A stretch of 64,000 nucleotides of DNA from Actinomycetaceae bacterium (GCA_030532515.1 JAUNKY010000007.1:22191-86190), one strand, 5' to 3'; counted from the stretch's first letter, positions 47,598-56,168 are shown. Notes: generated from the sequence alone by a model not told the origin. Translations and numbers: made by a program.

Positions 47598-48487
47598 TGA
47601 CTACCAAAACTGTAGAACCAAAGCAGAATAAGAAAACCTGGGGCAACTGGTTCAGAGAAGTCGGCTTCCGCCACGTCGTAGGCGTAGTGGCAGTTGTCTA
47701 CTCGATCTTCCCCATCCTCTACGTTTTCTCAGCGGCACTTAACCCTTCAACCGGAACCACGCTGTCTTCTTCAAACAGCTTGTTCTCCGCCCTCTCACTG
47801 GAAAATTTCCGCGAACTGGGCGAACAGACCAAGTTCTGGACCTGGTTCCTAAACACCCTGCAGATCGGTGTTATCACCGCTATCGGCACGGTTATCATGG
47901 GCGCCGCGGCAGCATTCGCCTTCTCACGCTACCGCTTTAAGGGACGTAAAGGCTCGCTGCTGACCCTGATGGTAATCCAGATGTTCCCGCAGCTGCTGGC
48001 ATTCGTGGCAGTTTTCTCGCTGCTGGTAACTATGGGTGAAATCATTCCAGCACTGGGTCTGAACTCTAAGTACTCGCTGATTGCGGTTTACCTAGGTGGT
48101 GCCTTGGGCGCTAACACCTTCTTGATGTACGGTACCTTCAACTCCATTCCAATGGAACTGGATGAAGCTGCTCGCATCGATGGAGCATCACACGCCACTA
48201 TTTACTGGACCATCATCATGCCACTGGTAACCCCGATCCTGGCAGTTGTTGCCCTGCTGTCCTTCATTGGCGCATTCAACGACTTCCTTTTGGCTTCGGT
48301 TATTCTAACTGGTGACGATAACTGGACCATTGCAATCGGTATGAACAAGTGGGTTGGTGGCTTGGAAAAGCACTGGGATTGGTTCACCGCTGGTGCGGTA
48401 ATCGCTTCCTTGCCGATTCTGTCCCTCTTCTTGTTCCTCCAGAAGTACATTGTTGCCGGTCTGACCGGTGGCTCTGTGAAGGGCTGA
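47594..48487 (+). CDS. malG: Maltodextrin ABC transporter permease MalG
   Basis: A 297-aa permease with 6 membrane helices. The EAA loop DEAARIDGASHATIYWTIIMPLV and the C-terminal LQKYIVAGLTGGSVKG match MalG. The start is GTG 47594 (or ATG 47597), overlapping the malF stop. No MalK-type ATPase gene follows, so a shared ATPase such as MsiK is probably encoded elsewhere, as is common in actinobacteria. Confidence 0.92.
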   Translation: MMTTKTVEPKQNKKTWGNWFREVGFRHVVGVVAVVYSIFPILYVFSAALNPSTGTTLSSSNSLFSALSLENFRELGEQTKFWTWFLNTLQIGVITAIGTVIMGAAAAFAFSRYRFKGRKGSLLTLMVIQMFPQLLAFVAVFSLLVTMGEIIPALGLNSKYSLIAVYLGGALGANTFLMYGTFNSIPMELDEAARIDGASHATIYWTIIMPLVTPILAVVALLSFIGAFNDFLLASVILTGDDNWTIAIGMNKWVGGLEKHWDWFTAGAVIASLPILSLFLFLQKYIVAGLTGGSVKG

Positions 48488-48600
48488 TCCAAAATTTAGC
48501 GATTGGCTGAGACTATCACAGGTTTATTTGCCTTTAACCTAAAAACTGTTTAGGTGTGGGGCAAAGCAGAAGATGGTTTACAGCTAAGAGTTTCCACGTT

Positions 48601-48635
48601 GTTCGGGGCGCTCCAATTCGTTGGGCGCCCCGAAC
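48601..48635 (+). terminator. Possible terminator after malG
   Basis: GTTCGGGGCGC and GCGCCCCGAAC pair over 11 bp with a 13-nt loop, 114 nt after malG. The T tract is missing, so termination is uncertain. Confidence 0.45.
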
Positions 48636-48692
48636 TCGTATCTAAGTAGCCTTGTTTTGAATGTATTTAGCGCCGGCGAAAAGCATCTGCGC

Positions 48693-48698
48693 TAGAGT
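48693..48698 (+). promoter_or_regulatory. -10-like element for leaderless DUF4235 gene
   Basis: TAGAGT ends 6 nt before the ATG at 48705, with no ribosome-binding site in the gap, fitting a leaderless start. Confidence 0.45.
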
Positions 48699-48704
48699 AG
48701 AAAC

Positions 48705-48971
48705 ATGGATTTAACAAATAAATTAATTTCTGCCGGTTCACTGGCCGGCGCAGGTTTCTTAGCTGACAAAGTAGTTGATAAGGGTTGGGAACTGTTTACC
48801 GGTCGTCCCTCTCCTGCTAAAGAGGAAGAAGACACTGTAGAACTGGTGGAACTACTGGTTTTCGCAGCTGTCTCTGGCGTAGTGCTGGCTTTGGCGCGTC
48901 GTTACATGATGCGCGGGGCTAAGAAGGTTATCGCTAAGCGCGATTCCCGCCTTTACACACCGGAAGCCTGA
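48705..48971 (+). CDS. DUF4235 small membrane protein
   Basis: An 88-aa protein with an N-terminal amphipathic/hydrophobic stretch (LISAGSLAGAGFLADKVVDKGWELFTG), an acidic middle and a membrane helix (ELLVFAAVSGVVLALARRYM). This is the DUF4235 pattern found in actinobacteria. Function unknown. Confidence 0.8.
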   Translation: MDLTNKLISAGSLAGAGFLADKVVDKGWELFTGRPSPAKEEEDTVELVELLVFAAVSGVVLALARRYMMRGAKKVIAKRDSRLYTPEA

Positions 48972-48972
48972 C

Positions 48973-49072
48973 CTGTTTGCGCATGCGTAGCCAGCTACGC
49001 ATGCGCAAACAGTTTAAAACAACCTACAACCGCAACGTTTGCGCACGGCTAGCCGCCTACAGATGCGCAAAC
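48973..49072 (+). repeat. 100-bp direct repeat, left copy, flanking DUF559 paralogue 2
   Basis: It consists of a 40-nt near-perfect palindrome (48973-49012, arm CTGTTTGCGCATGCGTAGC) followed by a linker and a second stem based on GTTTGCGCA/TGCGCAAAC. It matches 50155-50254 in the same orientation with about 5 differences. It starts directly after the DUF4235 stop. Confidence 0.9.
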
Positions 49073-49090
49073 AGTTCAAAACGTGAGAGC

Positions 49091-50074
49091 TCAGATCCGT
49101 AGCAGGCGTTTTCGGCTTTCAACTCCCAGGGCTTTCGCCAACTCCCGCGGAAAATCCGGGTGCATAATCTGACTTGAATCGAAGCGGATCATGCGAAACC
49201 CACGTTCGGCAAGAATGATCTCTCGTAGCTCTTGCCGGTTCCAGTAGCCGGCAAGTTCTGCTTTTTCATGGCCATCGCATTCAATTCCAACTGGCGCGGC
49301 GCTGGGACTGGGCGGTTTCCACACAAAATCAATCCAGTAGCTTCCACTAGCATGTTTGACCTCGAATTGTGCTTGCGCCGTTTGCCCAAGTTGGTGAAAA
49401 GCTACGTCAGTAATACTTTCAAGTACTGACTCACACAGTGGGTTTAAGAGGTCGATTCGCCGCAAAACGCGCATTCGGTACTTTTGCATCCTAACTTCGG
49501 CTACTAAACGTTTTAGATGTTTTTGTATATCCGCAAGCTTTGCAAGGCTCTCAACCTGCGTATTACGAGTGCACTCGATAACGTTGCGGATTAGGGCATT
49601 GGCTGAGACAAATGCCCGGTAAGGGTCTTTATCCTTTAGCAGTTCTAGGCATAGGTAGTCCCAACGAAGCACGCGAACGCCGGTTTTTTCAACGATTGCT
49701 TCGGGTGGGTACTCGCGGGAACGTCTTCTAATTGGCACGGTTTGCTGACTGTCGAGGTTGGGTAGTTTTCCTACTCGGCTGTTTGCTGGTCTGGCTGAGT
49801 TTACGTAGATAATTTCAATTTTTTCCGCTTGATTAAAAGTCGGCAATCCGTAAACTAGGCTGGCGCAGTAACCGCTTAAACATGTTGTTGCCTTACTATT
49901 TTTAAGGGTTTTGCGAGCAAGTTCGACAAGTCTAACGCGACTTAGATGCCAGGTGGGCGTGGTGTCAAGGCAAAATATTTCTTTTCCGCGAAAGATTGGT
50001 TGGCGCAGAATCGTTGGCTGTTGGGGGCTCCCGTCCAGTTGGCGCAGGGGCGGTAGGATTCGTTGGTATTGCAT
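49091..50074 (-). CDS. AbiEi-like / DUF559 endonuclease-fold protein (paralogue 2), between direct repeats
   Basis: A 327-aa protein. TCLSGYCASLVYGLPTF in the N-terminal half matches the AbiEi-like region of paralogue 1. The C-terminal nuclease fold shows CESVLESITDVAFHQLG (about 223-239), SYWIDFVWKPP, GIECDGHEKAE and FRMIRFDSSQI. Glu, Asp and Glu-x-Asp-Gly in this order are the likely metal site. The gene and its promoter lie between two 100-bp direct repeats (48973-49072, 50155-50254), so it could be lost or gained as a cassette. No partner gene lies within the repeats. Function unproven; a defence or DNA-processing role is an inference. Confidence 0.75.
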   Translation of the reverse strand: MQYQRILPPLRQLDGSPQQPTILRQPIFRGKEIFCLDTTPTWHLSRVRLVELARKTLKNSKATTCLSGYCASLVYGLPTFNQAEKIEIIYVNSARPANSRVGKLPNLDSQQTVPIRRRSREYPPEAIVEKTGVRVLRWDYLCLELLKDKDPYRAFVSANALIRNVIECTRNTQVESLAKLADIQKHLKRLVAEVRMQKYRMRVLRRIDLLNPLCESVLESITDVAFHQLGQTAQAQFEVKHASGSYWIDFVWKPPSPSAAPVGIECDGHEKAELAGYWNRQELREIILAERGFRMIRFDSSQIMHPDFPRELAKALGVESRKRLLRI

Positions 50075-50154
50075 AGCAATAGTATTGTTTTTGGTTTCTT
50101 AGTTTGGAAGATACCGAGGACGCCTGTGGATATCTTTTGGTTCCTTCCCCTGCA

Positions 50155-50254
50155 CTGTTTGCGCATGCGTAGCCGGCTACGCATGCGCAAACAGTCTAAA
50201 ACAACCTAAAACCGAAGCGTTTGCGCACGGCTAGCCGCCTACAGATGCGCAAAC
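50155..50254 (+). repeat. 100-bp direct repeat, right copy
   Basis: The first 40 nt (50155-50194) are a perfect palindrome. In this copy the second stem is extended to 16 bp, CCGAAGCGTTTGCGCA pairing with the complement ending at about 50261. It precedes the thiamine promoter and riboswitch. Confidence 0.9.
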
Positions 50255-50306
50255 GCTTCGGAAGCTGCGTAGCCAACTCCACAAAAATCAGCATCCGAAA
50301 ACCAGG

Positions 50307-50312
50307 TATAAT
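50307..50312 (+). promoter_or_regulatory. -10 element of the thiamine operon
   Basis: TATAAT preceded by AGG, 8 nt before the start of the TPP riboswitch. Confidence 0.55.
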
Positions 50313-50319
50313 CGGTAAT

Positions 50320-50404
50320 GCGACAGGGGAGCGGATTATCCGCTGAGAGTGCGCACAGCGCAGACCCTCGAACCTGATACGGTTAGCACCGTCGAAGGAA
50401 GTCG
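50320..50404 (+). ncRNA. TPP riboswitch (THI element)
   Basis: The conserved core is complete: GGGGAGC, GCTGAGAGTGCGC, GCAGACCCTCGAACCTGAT and GTCGAAGGAAGTCG. The 5' GCGAC and 3' GTCG close P1. It binds thiamine pyrophosphate and should lower expression of thiBPQ when TPP is plentiful. No strong terminator hairpin follows before thiB, so control at translation or by a less obvious structure is possible. Confidence 0.95.
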
Positions 50405-50553
50405 ACTCTCATAGACGTTCTATACGTTCCTATCGTTTACAACTGTAAACTTGTCGCGCACACCGAAGTAGCTCAGACAAAACCGGGAGCGTAAACTGGC
50501 GCCCTCGGAAAAAATGAGAACTTTCTAAGCGCGACCATACCAAGGAAGAATTA

Positions 50554-51630
50554 ATGAAGAAATTTGCTTCCAGCCTGGCAGTTTTCGCTGCCAGCGCTCT
50601 GCTGCTTGCTGCTTGTGGAACCGGTGCTGAAAAGCCTGCCGAAACCGCAAAGGAAACCACCCAAACCGAAACTAAGACCGGTGGCGTTGTTAAGGTCCTG
50701 GCTTACGATTCGTTGGAATTCAACGACGACCTGAAGGCAGCTTTCGAAAAGGAAACCGGCTACACCCTGGAATTAGTACAGGTGGGCTCTGGCGGTGAAC
50801 TGACCAACAAGCTGGTTCTGACCAAAGACAACCCAGAAGGTGACGTAGCTTTCGGCGTTGACTCGATCAGCGCTTACCGCGCCATCAAAGAAGGCGTTTT
50901 CTCTGAAGAAGCCGTAGAACTATCTGACGCCGAAAAGGCCCTGATGATTGCAGACGCTCCGGGTCTGGTAGCATTCGATCAAAGCGACGTATGTATCAAC
51001 GCTGACCCAGCTTGGTTCAAGGAAAAGGGCCTGGAAGTACCGGCTTCTTTGGATGATTTGAAGGATCCAAAGTACAAGGATCTGCTGGTCGCAATGAACC
51101 CTACTTCATCTTCTCCTGGCCTGGCATTCTTCATGGCCACCGTAGCTAAGTACGAAGACGGTTGGAAGGATTACTGGACCGGTCTGAAGGATAACGGCGT
51201 AAAGATCACCAAGGGTTGGTCTGACGCTTTCAACACCGACTTCTCTGCTGGTGAAGGAAAGGGCGACCGCCCACTGATGGTTTCTTACGGTTCCTCTCCA
51301 GCTTGGGCAGTGAACAAGGAAGTAACTGAATCTTCCATCGTTTCCTTGCCAGACACCTGCTTCCGCCAAGCAGAATACGTAGGTGTTTTGAAGAACGCTA
51401 AGAACGCTGCTGGTGGCGCCGCCTTCGTTAAGTTCGTGCAGAAGGCTTCCACCCAGGAAGTATTCGTAGGCGAAAACTACGTACACCCAGTTAACCCAGA
51501 AGTTAAGCTTCCAGAAGCTTTGGCTAAGTTCGGCAAGTTGGCTGACAAGCCATTCACCTTGGATGCTAAGACCATTTCTGAAAACCAGGCAAAGTGGTTG
51601 GAAGATTGGTCTGACTTGATGACCAAGTAA
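50554..51630 (+). CDS. thiB: Thiamine ABC transporter, substrate-binding lipoprotein
   Basis: A 358-aa lipoprotein (lipobox LLAAC, Cys at about 21). VKVLAYDSLEFNDDLKAAFEKETGYTLELV and NPEGDVAFGVDSISAYRAIKEGVF identify the thiamine-binding protein family, and PTSSSPGLAFFMAT is also typical. It captures thiamine or its phosphates outside the cell for ThiPQ. ACCAAGGAAGAATTA precedes the ATG. The TPP riboswitch upstream supports the role. The octamer CGCCCTCG is at 50500-50507 in the leader. Confidence 0.95.
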   Translation: MKKFASSLAVFAASALLLAACGTGAEKPAETAKETTQTETKTGGVVKVLAYDSLEFNDDLKAAFEKETGYTLELVQVGSGGELTNKLVLTKDNPEGDVAFGVDSISAYRAIKEGVFSEEAVELSDAEKALMIADAPGLVAFDQSDVCINADPAWFKEKGLEVPASLDDLKDPKYKDLLVAMNPTSSSPGLAFFMATVAKYEDGWKDYWTGLKDNGVKITKGWSDAFNTDFSAGEGKGDRPLMVSYGSSPAWAVNKEVTESSIVSLPDTCFRQAEYVGVLKNAKNAAGGAAFVKFVQKASTQEVFVGENYVHPVNPEVKLPEALAKFGKLADKPFTLDAKTISENQAKWLEDWSDLMTK

Positions 51631-51640
51631 GTTTAGCTTG

Positions 51641-53419
51641 ATGCGGCGGGCACACCTGGCAGATCGCGTATCCCTCTTTGTGGGGGCAGCGATTGCTGTG
51701 GGTGTGCCCGTCGTCTTTTTAGGAATCTTTTTCCTCTATCCCACGTTGTCGCTGATTTTCCGCGGATTTGTCGATGAAGCGGGGGTCTGGGATCTGGGAG
51801 GCTTTTCTGAAGTATTGGCGAAACCGCGGATTTGGCGTGCGATTCGTTTCACTCTAGGGCTTTCTGCGGTGGCGACTTTCTTTTCGTTGCTACTGGGGAT
51901 TCCCGGAGCTTGGGTGCTGTATCGGCTGGATTTTAAGGGGCGGAGTTTTATCCGCGGGCTGGTAGCAGTGCCGTTTGTTCTGCCGTCGGTGGTGGTGGGC
52001 GTGGCTTTTCGGACGCTTTTTTCCGAGGGCGGTTTACTGGGCTTTTTGGGATTAGATGGAACTGCCACCGCGGTAGTTGTCGGCATGGTGTTTTTCAACT
52101 ATTCGCTGGCGGTGCGAACTATTGGAAACCTGTGGGTGCGTTTAGATCCGCGGATGGAAGAAGCGGCGCGTTCTTTGGGGGCTTCGCCGCTGCGGGTGTT
52201 TTTCGCGGTGACGCTGCCGCGTCTGCTACCGGCGATTAGTGCGGCCGGGGCGCTAATTTTCTTGTTTTGTGCGACTTCTTTCGCATTGGTGCTGATTTTG
52301 TCGGGCACTTCGGTTTCTACCGTTGAAACCGAGATTTACTTTCTGACTACCGGTTTGTTGGACTTGCGTTCAGCCGCGGTTTTATCGATTGTGCAGTTGC
52401 TGGTGATTGGGATTTCCCTGTGGATTTCAAAGCGAGCACAGTCTTATGGGGCGAAAACGCAAAAACTGCGGGTGGATGTTCCTCCGCGGCGAGTTTCTTT
52501 AGCTGATTGGCCGGTTGTGGGATTTACCGCGGTGGTAGTGGGTGGCCTGCTGGTTTTGCCGCTGGGGAACTTATTTCTGGCTTCGCTGCGACGTAAAGGG
52601 CAGTGGACTTTTGCGAACTATACGGATTTATTTGTGCCTAAAGCGGTGCGAGTTCTGAAAGATCCGGCTATTTACGCTTTGGGGCGGTCTTTTTCTATTG
52701 CATTGATGGCGATGCTGATTGCCCTGGTGGTGGGGGTTTTGGTGGCGATTGTGCTTTCGCGTCGCCCACAGCAGCGTTCGTTAAAGTGGGGGCTTTCGGG
52801 GTTAGATGTGTTGTTTGCTTTACCTTTGGGAGTCTCTGCGGTTACGGTTGGGTTTGGTTTCTCGATTGCTTTAGATGAGCCTCCGTTTGATTTTCGGAAT
52901 TCTTGGTGGCTGGTGCCGTTAGCGCAGGCGATGGTGGCGGTGCCGCTAGTAGTCCGGTTGGTTACTCCGGTGTTAGAGCAGATTGATCGCCGTCAGTTAG
53001 AAGTGGCGCGGGTTTTGGGGGCTTCTTGGCTGCGGGTTTTGGCGCAGGTGGAGTTGCCTTTGGTAAGTCGTTCGATTGGGTTGGCGGCGGCTTTTAGCTG
53101 TGCCATGTCTTTAGGTGAGTTTGGGGCGACTTCTTTTGTAGCGCGTTCTACAGAGCCAACTTTGCCGTTGGTAATTTACCGTTTGGTGGGTAAACCGGGG
53201 GCAGCTGAGCAGGGGTTGGCTTTAGCGGCATCAGTAGTTTTAGCACTGGTGGCGGCGGCGTTAATGGTGGCGGCTGAAGCATGGTTTGATCGCCCGCAGA
53301 AAGTGGTTCCAGTAATACAGCCGGAGCGTAACACGCCGAAGTCAGTTGCGTCCTCGCTTACTGAAGCAGAGCGTAACACGCCGACTTCATTTTCTCAGCG
53401 AAAGGATTTCTCTGGATGA
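51641..53419 (+). CDS. thiP: Thiamine ABC transporter permease, with repeat-derived C-terminal tail
   Basis: A 592-aa fused permease with two halves of about six helices, each with an EAA loop: EEAARSLGASPLRVFFAVTLP and LEVARVLGASWLRVLAQVELP. It forms the thiamine channel. The tail after the last helix (about residues 555-592) contains two ERNTP motifs encoded by copies of the dispersed 18-mer (53322-53339 and 53367-53384) in the same frame. This tail lies outside the permease fold. The start is ATG 51641 (a TTG is immediately upstream); ATGA overlap with thiQ. Confidence 0.92.
   Translation: MRRAHLADRVSLFVGAAIAVGVPVVFLGIFFLYPTLSLIFRGFVDEAGVWDLGGFSEVLAKPRIWRAIRFTLGLSAVATFFSLLLGIPGAWVLYRLDFKGRSFIRGLVAVPFVLPSVVVGVAFRTLFSEGGLLGFLGLDGTATAVVVGMVFFNYSLAVRTIGNLWVRLDPRMEEAARSLGASPLRVFFAVTLPRLLPAISAAGALIFLFCATSFALVLILSGTSVSTVETEIYFLTTGLLDLRSAAVLSIVQLLVIGISLWISKRAQSYGAKTQKLRVDVPPRRVSLADWPVVGFTAVVVGGLLVLPLGNLFLASLRRKGQWTFANYTDLFVPKAVRVLKDPAIYALGRSFSIALMAMLIALVVGVLVAIVLSRRPQQRSLKWGLSGLDVLFALPLGVSAVTVGFGFSIALDEPPFDFRNSWWLVPLAQAMVAVPLVVRLVTPVLEQIDRRQLEVARVLGASWLRVLAQVELPLVSRSIGLAAAFSCAMSLGEFGATSFVARSTEPTLPLVIYRLVGKPGAAEQGLALAASVVLALVAAALMVAAEAWFDRPQKVVPVIQPERNTPKSVASSLTEAERNTPTSFSQRKDFSG
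53322..53384 (+). repeat. Two dispersed repeats inside the thiP 3' end
   Basis: Forward copies at 53322-53339 (exact) and 53367-53384 (first G of CGG changed to A) are read in the same frame as ERNTP. The reading frame avoids the TAA of the repeat. Confidence 0.9.
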
Positions 53420-54552
53420 ATAACTTGCAGGTAGAGAACCTGAACGTACACTATGGAACGTTTCACGCTGTGAAAAATGTTGATTTAGAGATTCCCGAAG
53501 GTCAGATTGTCGCGTTGCTGGGCGGTTCTGGCTCAGGTAAGTCTTCATTACTGCGTGCCATTGCGGGTTTGGAGCACTCAACTGGGAAGTTGCACTTCGC
53601 GGGTGAGGACTTGCGTCCGATTCCGGTGCATCGACGCCATTTTGGTTTGATGTTTCAAGATGGTCAGCTTTTTGGGCATCGGAGCGTGGCTGGCAACATT
53701 GAGTTCGGCTTGCAGGGCATGAGTAAAGCGCTGAAGGTGGCGCGCACCGCTGAATTGCTTGAGTTGGTGGGCTTGGCGGGGTATGAAGCGCGCCGGATTA
53801 GTACGCTTTCTGGCGGGCAGCAGCAGCGGGTAGCTTTGGCGCGCGCCTTGGCGCCCCGCCCGCGACTGCTGTTACTTGACGAACCGCTTTCGGCATTGGA
53901 TCGGTCTTTGCGGGAGCAGTTGGCGTTGGAAATTCGCCGGGTGGTGAAAGAGCAGGGGCTTACCGCGATTTACGTAACGCACGATCAGCAAGAGGCGTTG
54001 GCGGTGGCTGACCGGGTTTTGGTGATGCAAGATGGGTGCATTTTACGCGATGCTACTCCGACTGAGATTTGGCGGGATCCGCAGTTCTTGGAAGTGGCTA
54101 AGTTTTTGGGATTCCAGCCGATTTTGCCACTTGCGCTGGCAGGGGAGTTAGGGATTTTGCCAATTTCCGAGGGCGGTGCGCCGAACTTAATCGCTGATTC
54201 GAGTCATGCAGGTGCGGAAGTGTTTTTAGCGTGTGCTCCGGGGGCTTTTACCTACGCGGAGCGTAACACGCCGAACCTGTGTGGCCAAGAGTCGGAGCGT
54301 AACACGCCGAAGTCAGTGGCGCCCTCTATACCTGTGGCGGAGCGTAACACGCCGAACCTGCGTGTTACAGCGCGGGTTTTAAGTGCCCGTGTGGGGCGTG
54401 CAGTGGCAGAGCTAGAGGTACAGTTAAGAGCGCAAAGTGAGCCATTTACGGTGGTTGCGCCGCTCGCGGTTTTGGGTCAGGTTCCAGTTGAGGTGGAGTT
54501 GGAGATTAAGGCTGAGAGTGTCTGTTTGGTCACCACCTTGGGGTTCCACTAG
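53416..54552 (+). CDS. thiQ: Thiamine ABC transporter ATPase, with three repeat-derived insertions
   Basis: A 378-aa ABC ATPase. Walker A GGSGSGKSS (about 36-44), signature STLSGGQQQRV and Walker B LLLLDEP precede a C-terminal accessory region. At residues 280-315, three ERNTP motifs come from forward copies of the dispersed repeat (54257-54274, 54293-54310, 54338-54355), all in the same frame. They lie in a loop region after the nucleotide-binding domain. The octamer CGAGGGCG (54168-54175) also lies inside. It powers ThiB/ThiP import. Confidence 0.92.
   Translation: MNNLQVENLNVHYGTFHAVKNVDLEIPEGQIVALLGGSGSGKSSLLRAIAGLEHSTGKLHFAGEDLRPIPVHRRHFGLMFQDGQLFGHRSVAGNIEFGLQGMSKALKVARTAELLELVGLAGYEARRISTLSGGQQQRVALARALAPRPRLLLLDEPLSALDRSLREQLALEIRRVVKEQGLTAIYVTHDQQEALAVADRVLVMQDGCILRDATPTEIWRDPQFLEVAKFLGFQPILPLALAGELGILPISEGGAPNLIADSSHAGAEVFLACAPGAFTYAERNTPNLCGQESERNTPKSVAPSIPVAERNTPNLRVTARVLSARVGRAVAELEVQLRAQSEPFTVVAPLAVLGQVPVEVELEIKAESVCLVTTLGFH
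54257..54355 (+). repeat. Three dispersed repeats inside thiQ
   Basis: Exact forward copies at 54257-54274, 54293-54310 and 54338-54355, spaced 36 and 45 bp (both multiples of 3), each read as ERNTP. They are separated by short linkers coding NLCGQES and KSVAPSIPVA. Confidence 0.92.
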
Positions 54553-54559
54553 AATAAAA

Positions 54560-54572
54560 TGACACGGTGTCA
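54560..54572. promoter_or_regulatory. Palindromic operator upstream of the MFS gene
   Basis: TGACACGGTGTCA is a perfect 13-nt palindrome (odd centre) 34 nt before the MFS ATG, in the promoter position. The form is typical of TetR-family operators that control drug exporters. No regulator gene is adjacent, so the binding protein is unknown. Confidence 0.55.
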
Positions 54573-54605
54573 GATAATTGTAGTTAGTCAAGAAGAAAGC
54601 TAACT

Positions 54606-56036
54606 ATGAGTACCACCGAACCAACTACCTTCAACAAAAACCGCATCCTCGTAACCTTGCTAATTCCTCTAGCAATGTCCCTGATTGCGGTGTCATCCAT
54701 CAACCTGGCACTGGCTTCTATTGGTAAAGGTTTACAGGCTTCAGACGCGCAGCTCCAGTGGATTTTAGCCGGATACACCCTGGTAATCGGAATGACTTTG
54801 GTGCCCGCCGGACGCTTGGGAGACATGTTCTCAAGGCGCACTCTCTTCCTAGTCGGACTGGTGCTTTTCGTCCTGGGGTCACTCTTAAGTGGCTTGGCTC
54901 CAACTGCGCTATTCCTCAACGCGGCGCGGGTGTTGCAGGGGATCGGTGCGGGAATGTATTCCCCGCAGATTATTGGGATGATTCAACAGTTCTTCCAAGG
55001 GAAAGAACGAGCCCGAGCTTTTGGTCTCTTCGGCATGGTTGTTTCCTTCTCCGTTGCCTTGGGACCTGTTGTGGCAGGCGCACTGATCTCTGGCATTGGG
55101 GTAGAAACCGGGTGGCGCTACATCTTTTTCATTAATATTCCACTGGGAGTTTTGGGTATCGTCCTCGGATATTTTTGGCTACCCAAGCAAAACGGACACC
55201 ACATTTCAGCCGCTGAAGTTGCCACGCTGCGTGGGATGGATTACCTGGGCGCCGCACTGTTGCTAACCGGTATTGTGCTGACGCTGATTCCGTTTACTTT
55301 CCGCACTTTCGAATGGTGGATTCCGCTGTTACTTGTGGCCGCCGCTGTGGTGCTCTTTGCGTGGTATCGCTGGGAAAGTTACCTGCCTAAAGTGGGGAAA
55401 GAACCCATGGTGGACCTATCTTTGTTGCGGATTCGCTCATATTTGGTGGGGACTTCTACCGCCGCGATTTACTTTATGGGCGCACCAACGATGTTCGTTG
55501 TCATGGCGATTTTTGTGCAAAATGAGCTTGGTTACCCAGCGATGGTAGCCGGTGTACTGGGGCTTCCAAATGCGCTTCTTTCCGCTGTGGGGTCACGGTG
55601 GGGATCGCTTAAGGTATCCCAGTGGGGGAAGAAAACGGTGCTGATTGCGCTATCGACCGTGATGTTCGGCGTGGTTTTGACTATTGGGGCGATTGTCGGA
55701 ATCCTCTATTACGGACAGCCAATCTGGTGGCTGCCGCTCACCTTGGGCGTGATGGGCTTTGGGCAAGGCGTTTTTGGATCCACGAATCAGACTTTAGCAA
55801 TGGAAGAAGTGCCCCCAACCTCGGGAGGTACGGCGGGTGGTTTGAAACAAACTACTGAACGTATTGGTACTTCGATTGGTTCGGCGTTGCTCACTGGTCT
55901 ATATTTCACCGCTTCGACGATTTGGACTCCAGGTGGGGCAGCGTTGCTGGTCTTCACCACTTCGCTGGGCTTCGTTAGCCTGGCGGCGTTGCTTGCGTAC
56001 TTAGATTATTCCCGAGGGCGTGCGATCGCAGCCTAA
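54606..56036 (+). CDS. MFS transporter, DHA2 (EmrB/QacA-like) family
   Basis: A 476-aa exporter with about 14 hydrophobic segments, the DHA2 number. ASIGKGLQASDAQLQWILAGYTLVIGMTLVPAGRLGDMFSRR contains motif A. RVLQGIGAGMYSPQIIGMI (motif C-like region) and SGGTAGGLKQTTERIGTSIG follow. Proton-driven drug or metabolite export is the family role; the substrate is unknown. The palindrome at 54560-54572 is a candidate operator. An octamer CGAGGGCG is near the 3' end (56013-56020). Confidence 0.87.
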   Translation: MSTTEPTTFNKNRILVTLLIPLAMSLIAVSSINLALASIGKGLQASDAQLQWILAGYTLVIGMTLVPAGRLGDMFSRRTLFLVGLVLFVLGSLLSGLAPTALFLNAARVLQGIGAGMYSPQIIGMIQQFFQGKERARAFGLFGMVVSFSVALGPVVAGALISGIGVETGWRYIFFINIPLGVLGIVLGYFWLPKQNGHHISAAEVATLRGMDYLGAALLLTGIVLTLIPFTFRTFEWWIPLLLVAAAVVLFAWYRWESYLPKVGKEPMVDLSLLRIRSYLVGTSTAAIYFMGAPTMFVVMAIFVQNELGYPAMVAGVLGLPNALLSAVGSRWGSLKVSQWGKKTVLIALSTVMFGVVLTIGAIVGILYYGQPIWWLPLTLGVMGFGQGVFGSTNQTLAMEEVPPTSGGTAGGLKQTTERIGTSIGSALLTGLYFTASTIWTPGGAALLVFTTSLGFVSLAALLAYLDYSRGRAIAA

Positions 56037-56042
56037 GTTAAG

Positions 56043-56135
56043 CGGAGCGTAACACGCCGAGGCTACGGGAACTGAAAGCAAAAATTGGCGGAGCGTATCT
56101 TCGCCGGGTAAATAGGTTCGGCGAGTTACGCTCCG
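56043..56135. repeat. Dispersed repeat copies between convergent MFS and gluQ genes
   Basis: A forward copy (56043-56060) is followed by a variant forward copy CGGAGCGTATCTTCGCCG (56089-56106) and a reverse copy (56118-56135) that can fold back on it. No T-tailed terminator is seen here. Confidence 0.75.
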
Positions 56136-56168
56136 GGGGATAGTGGGGCAAAAAGAGAGTATTTGGCT

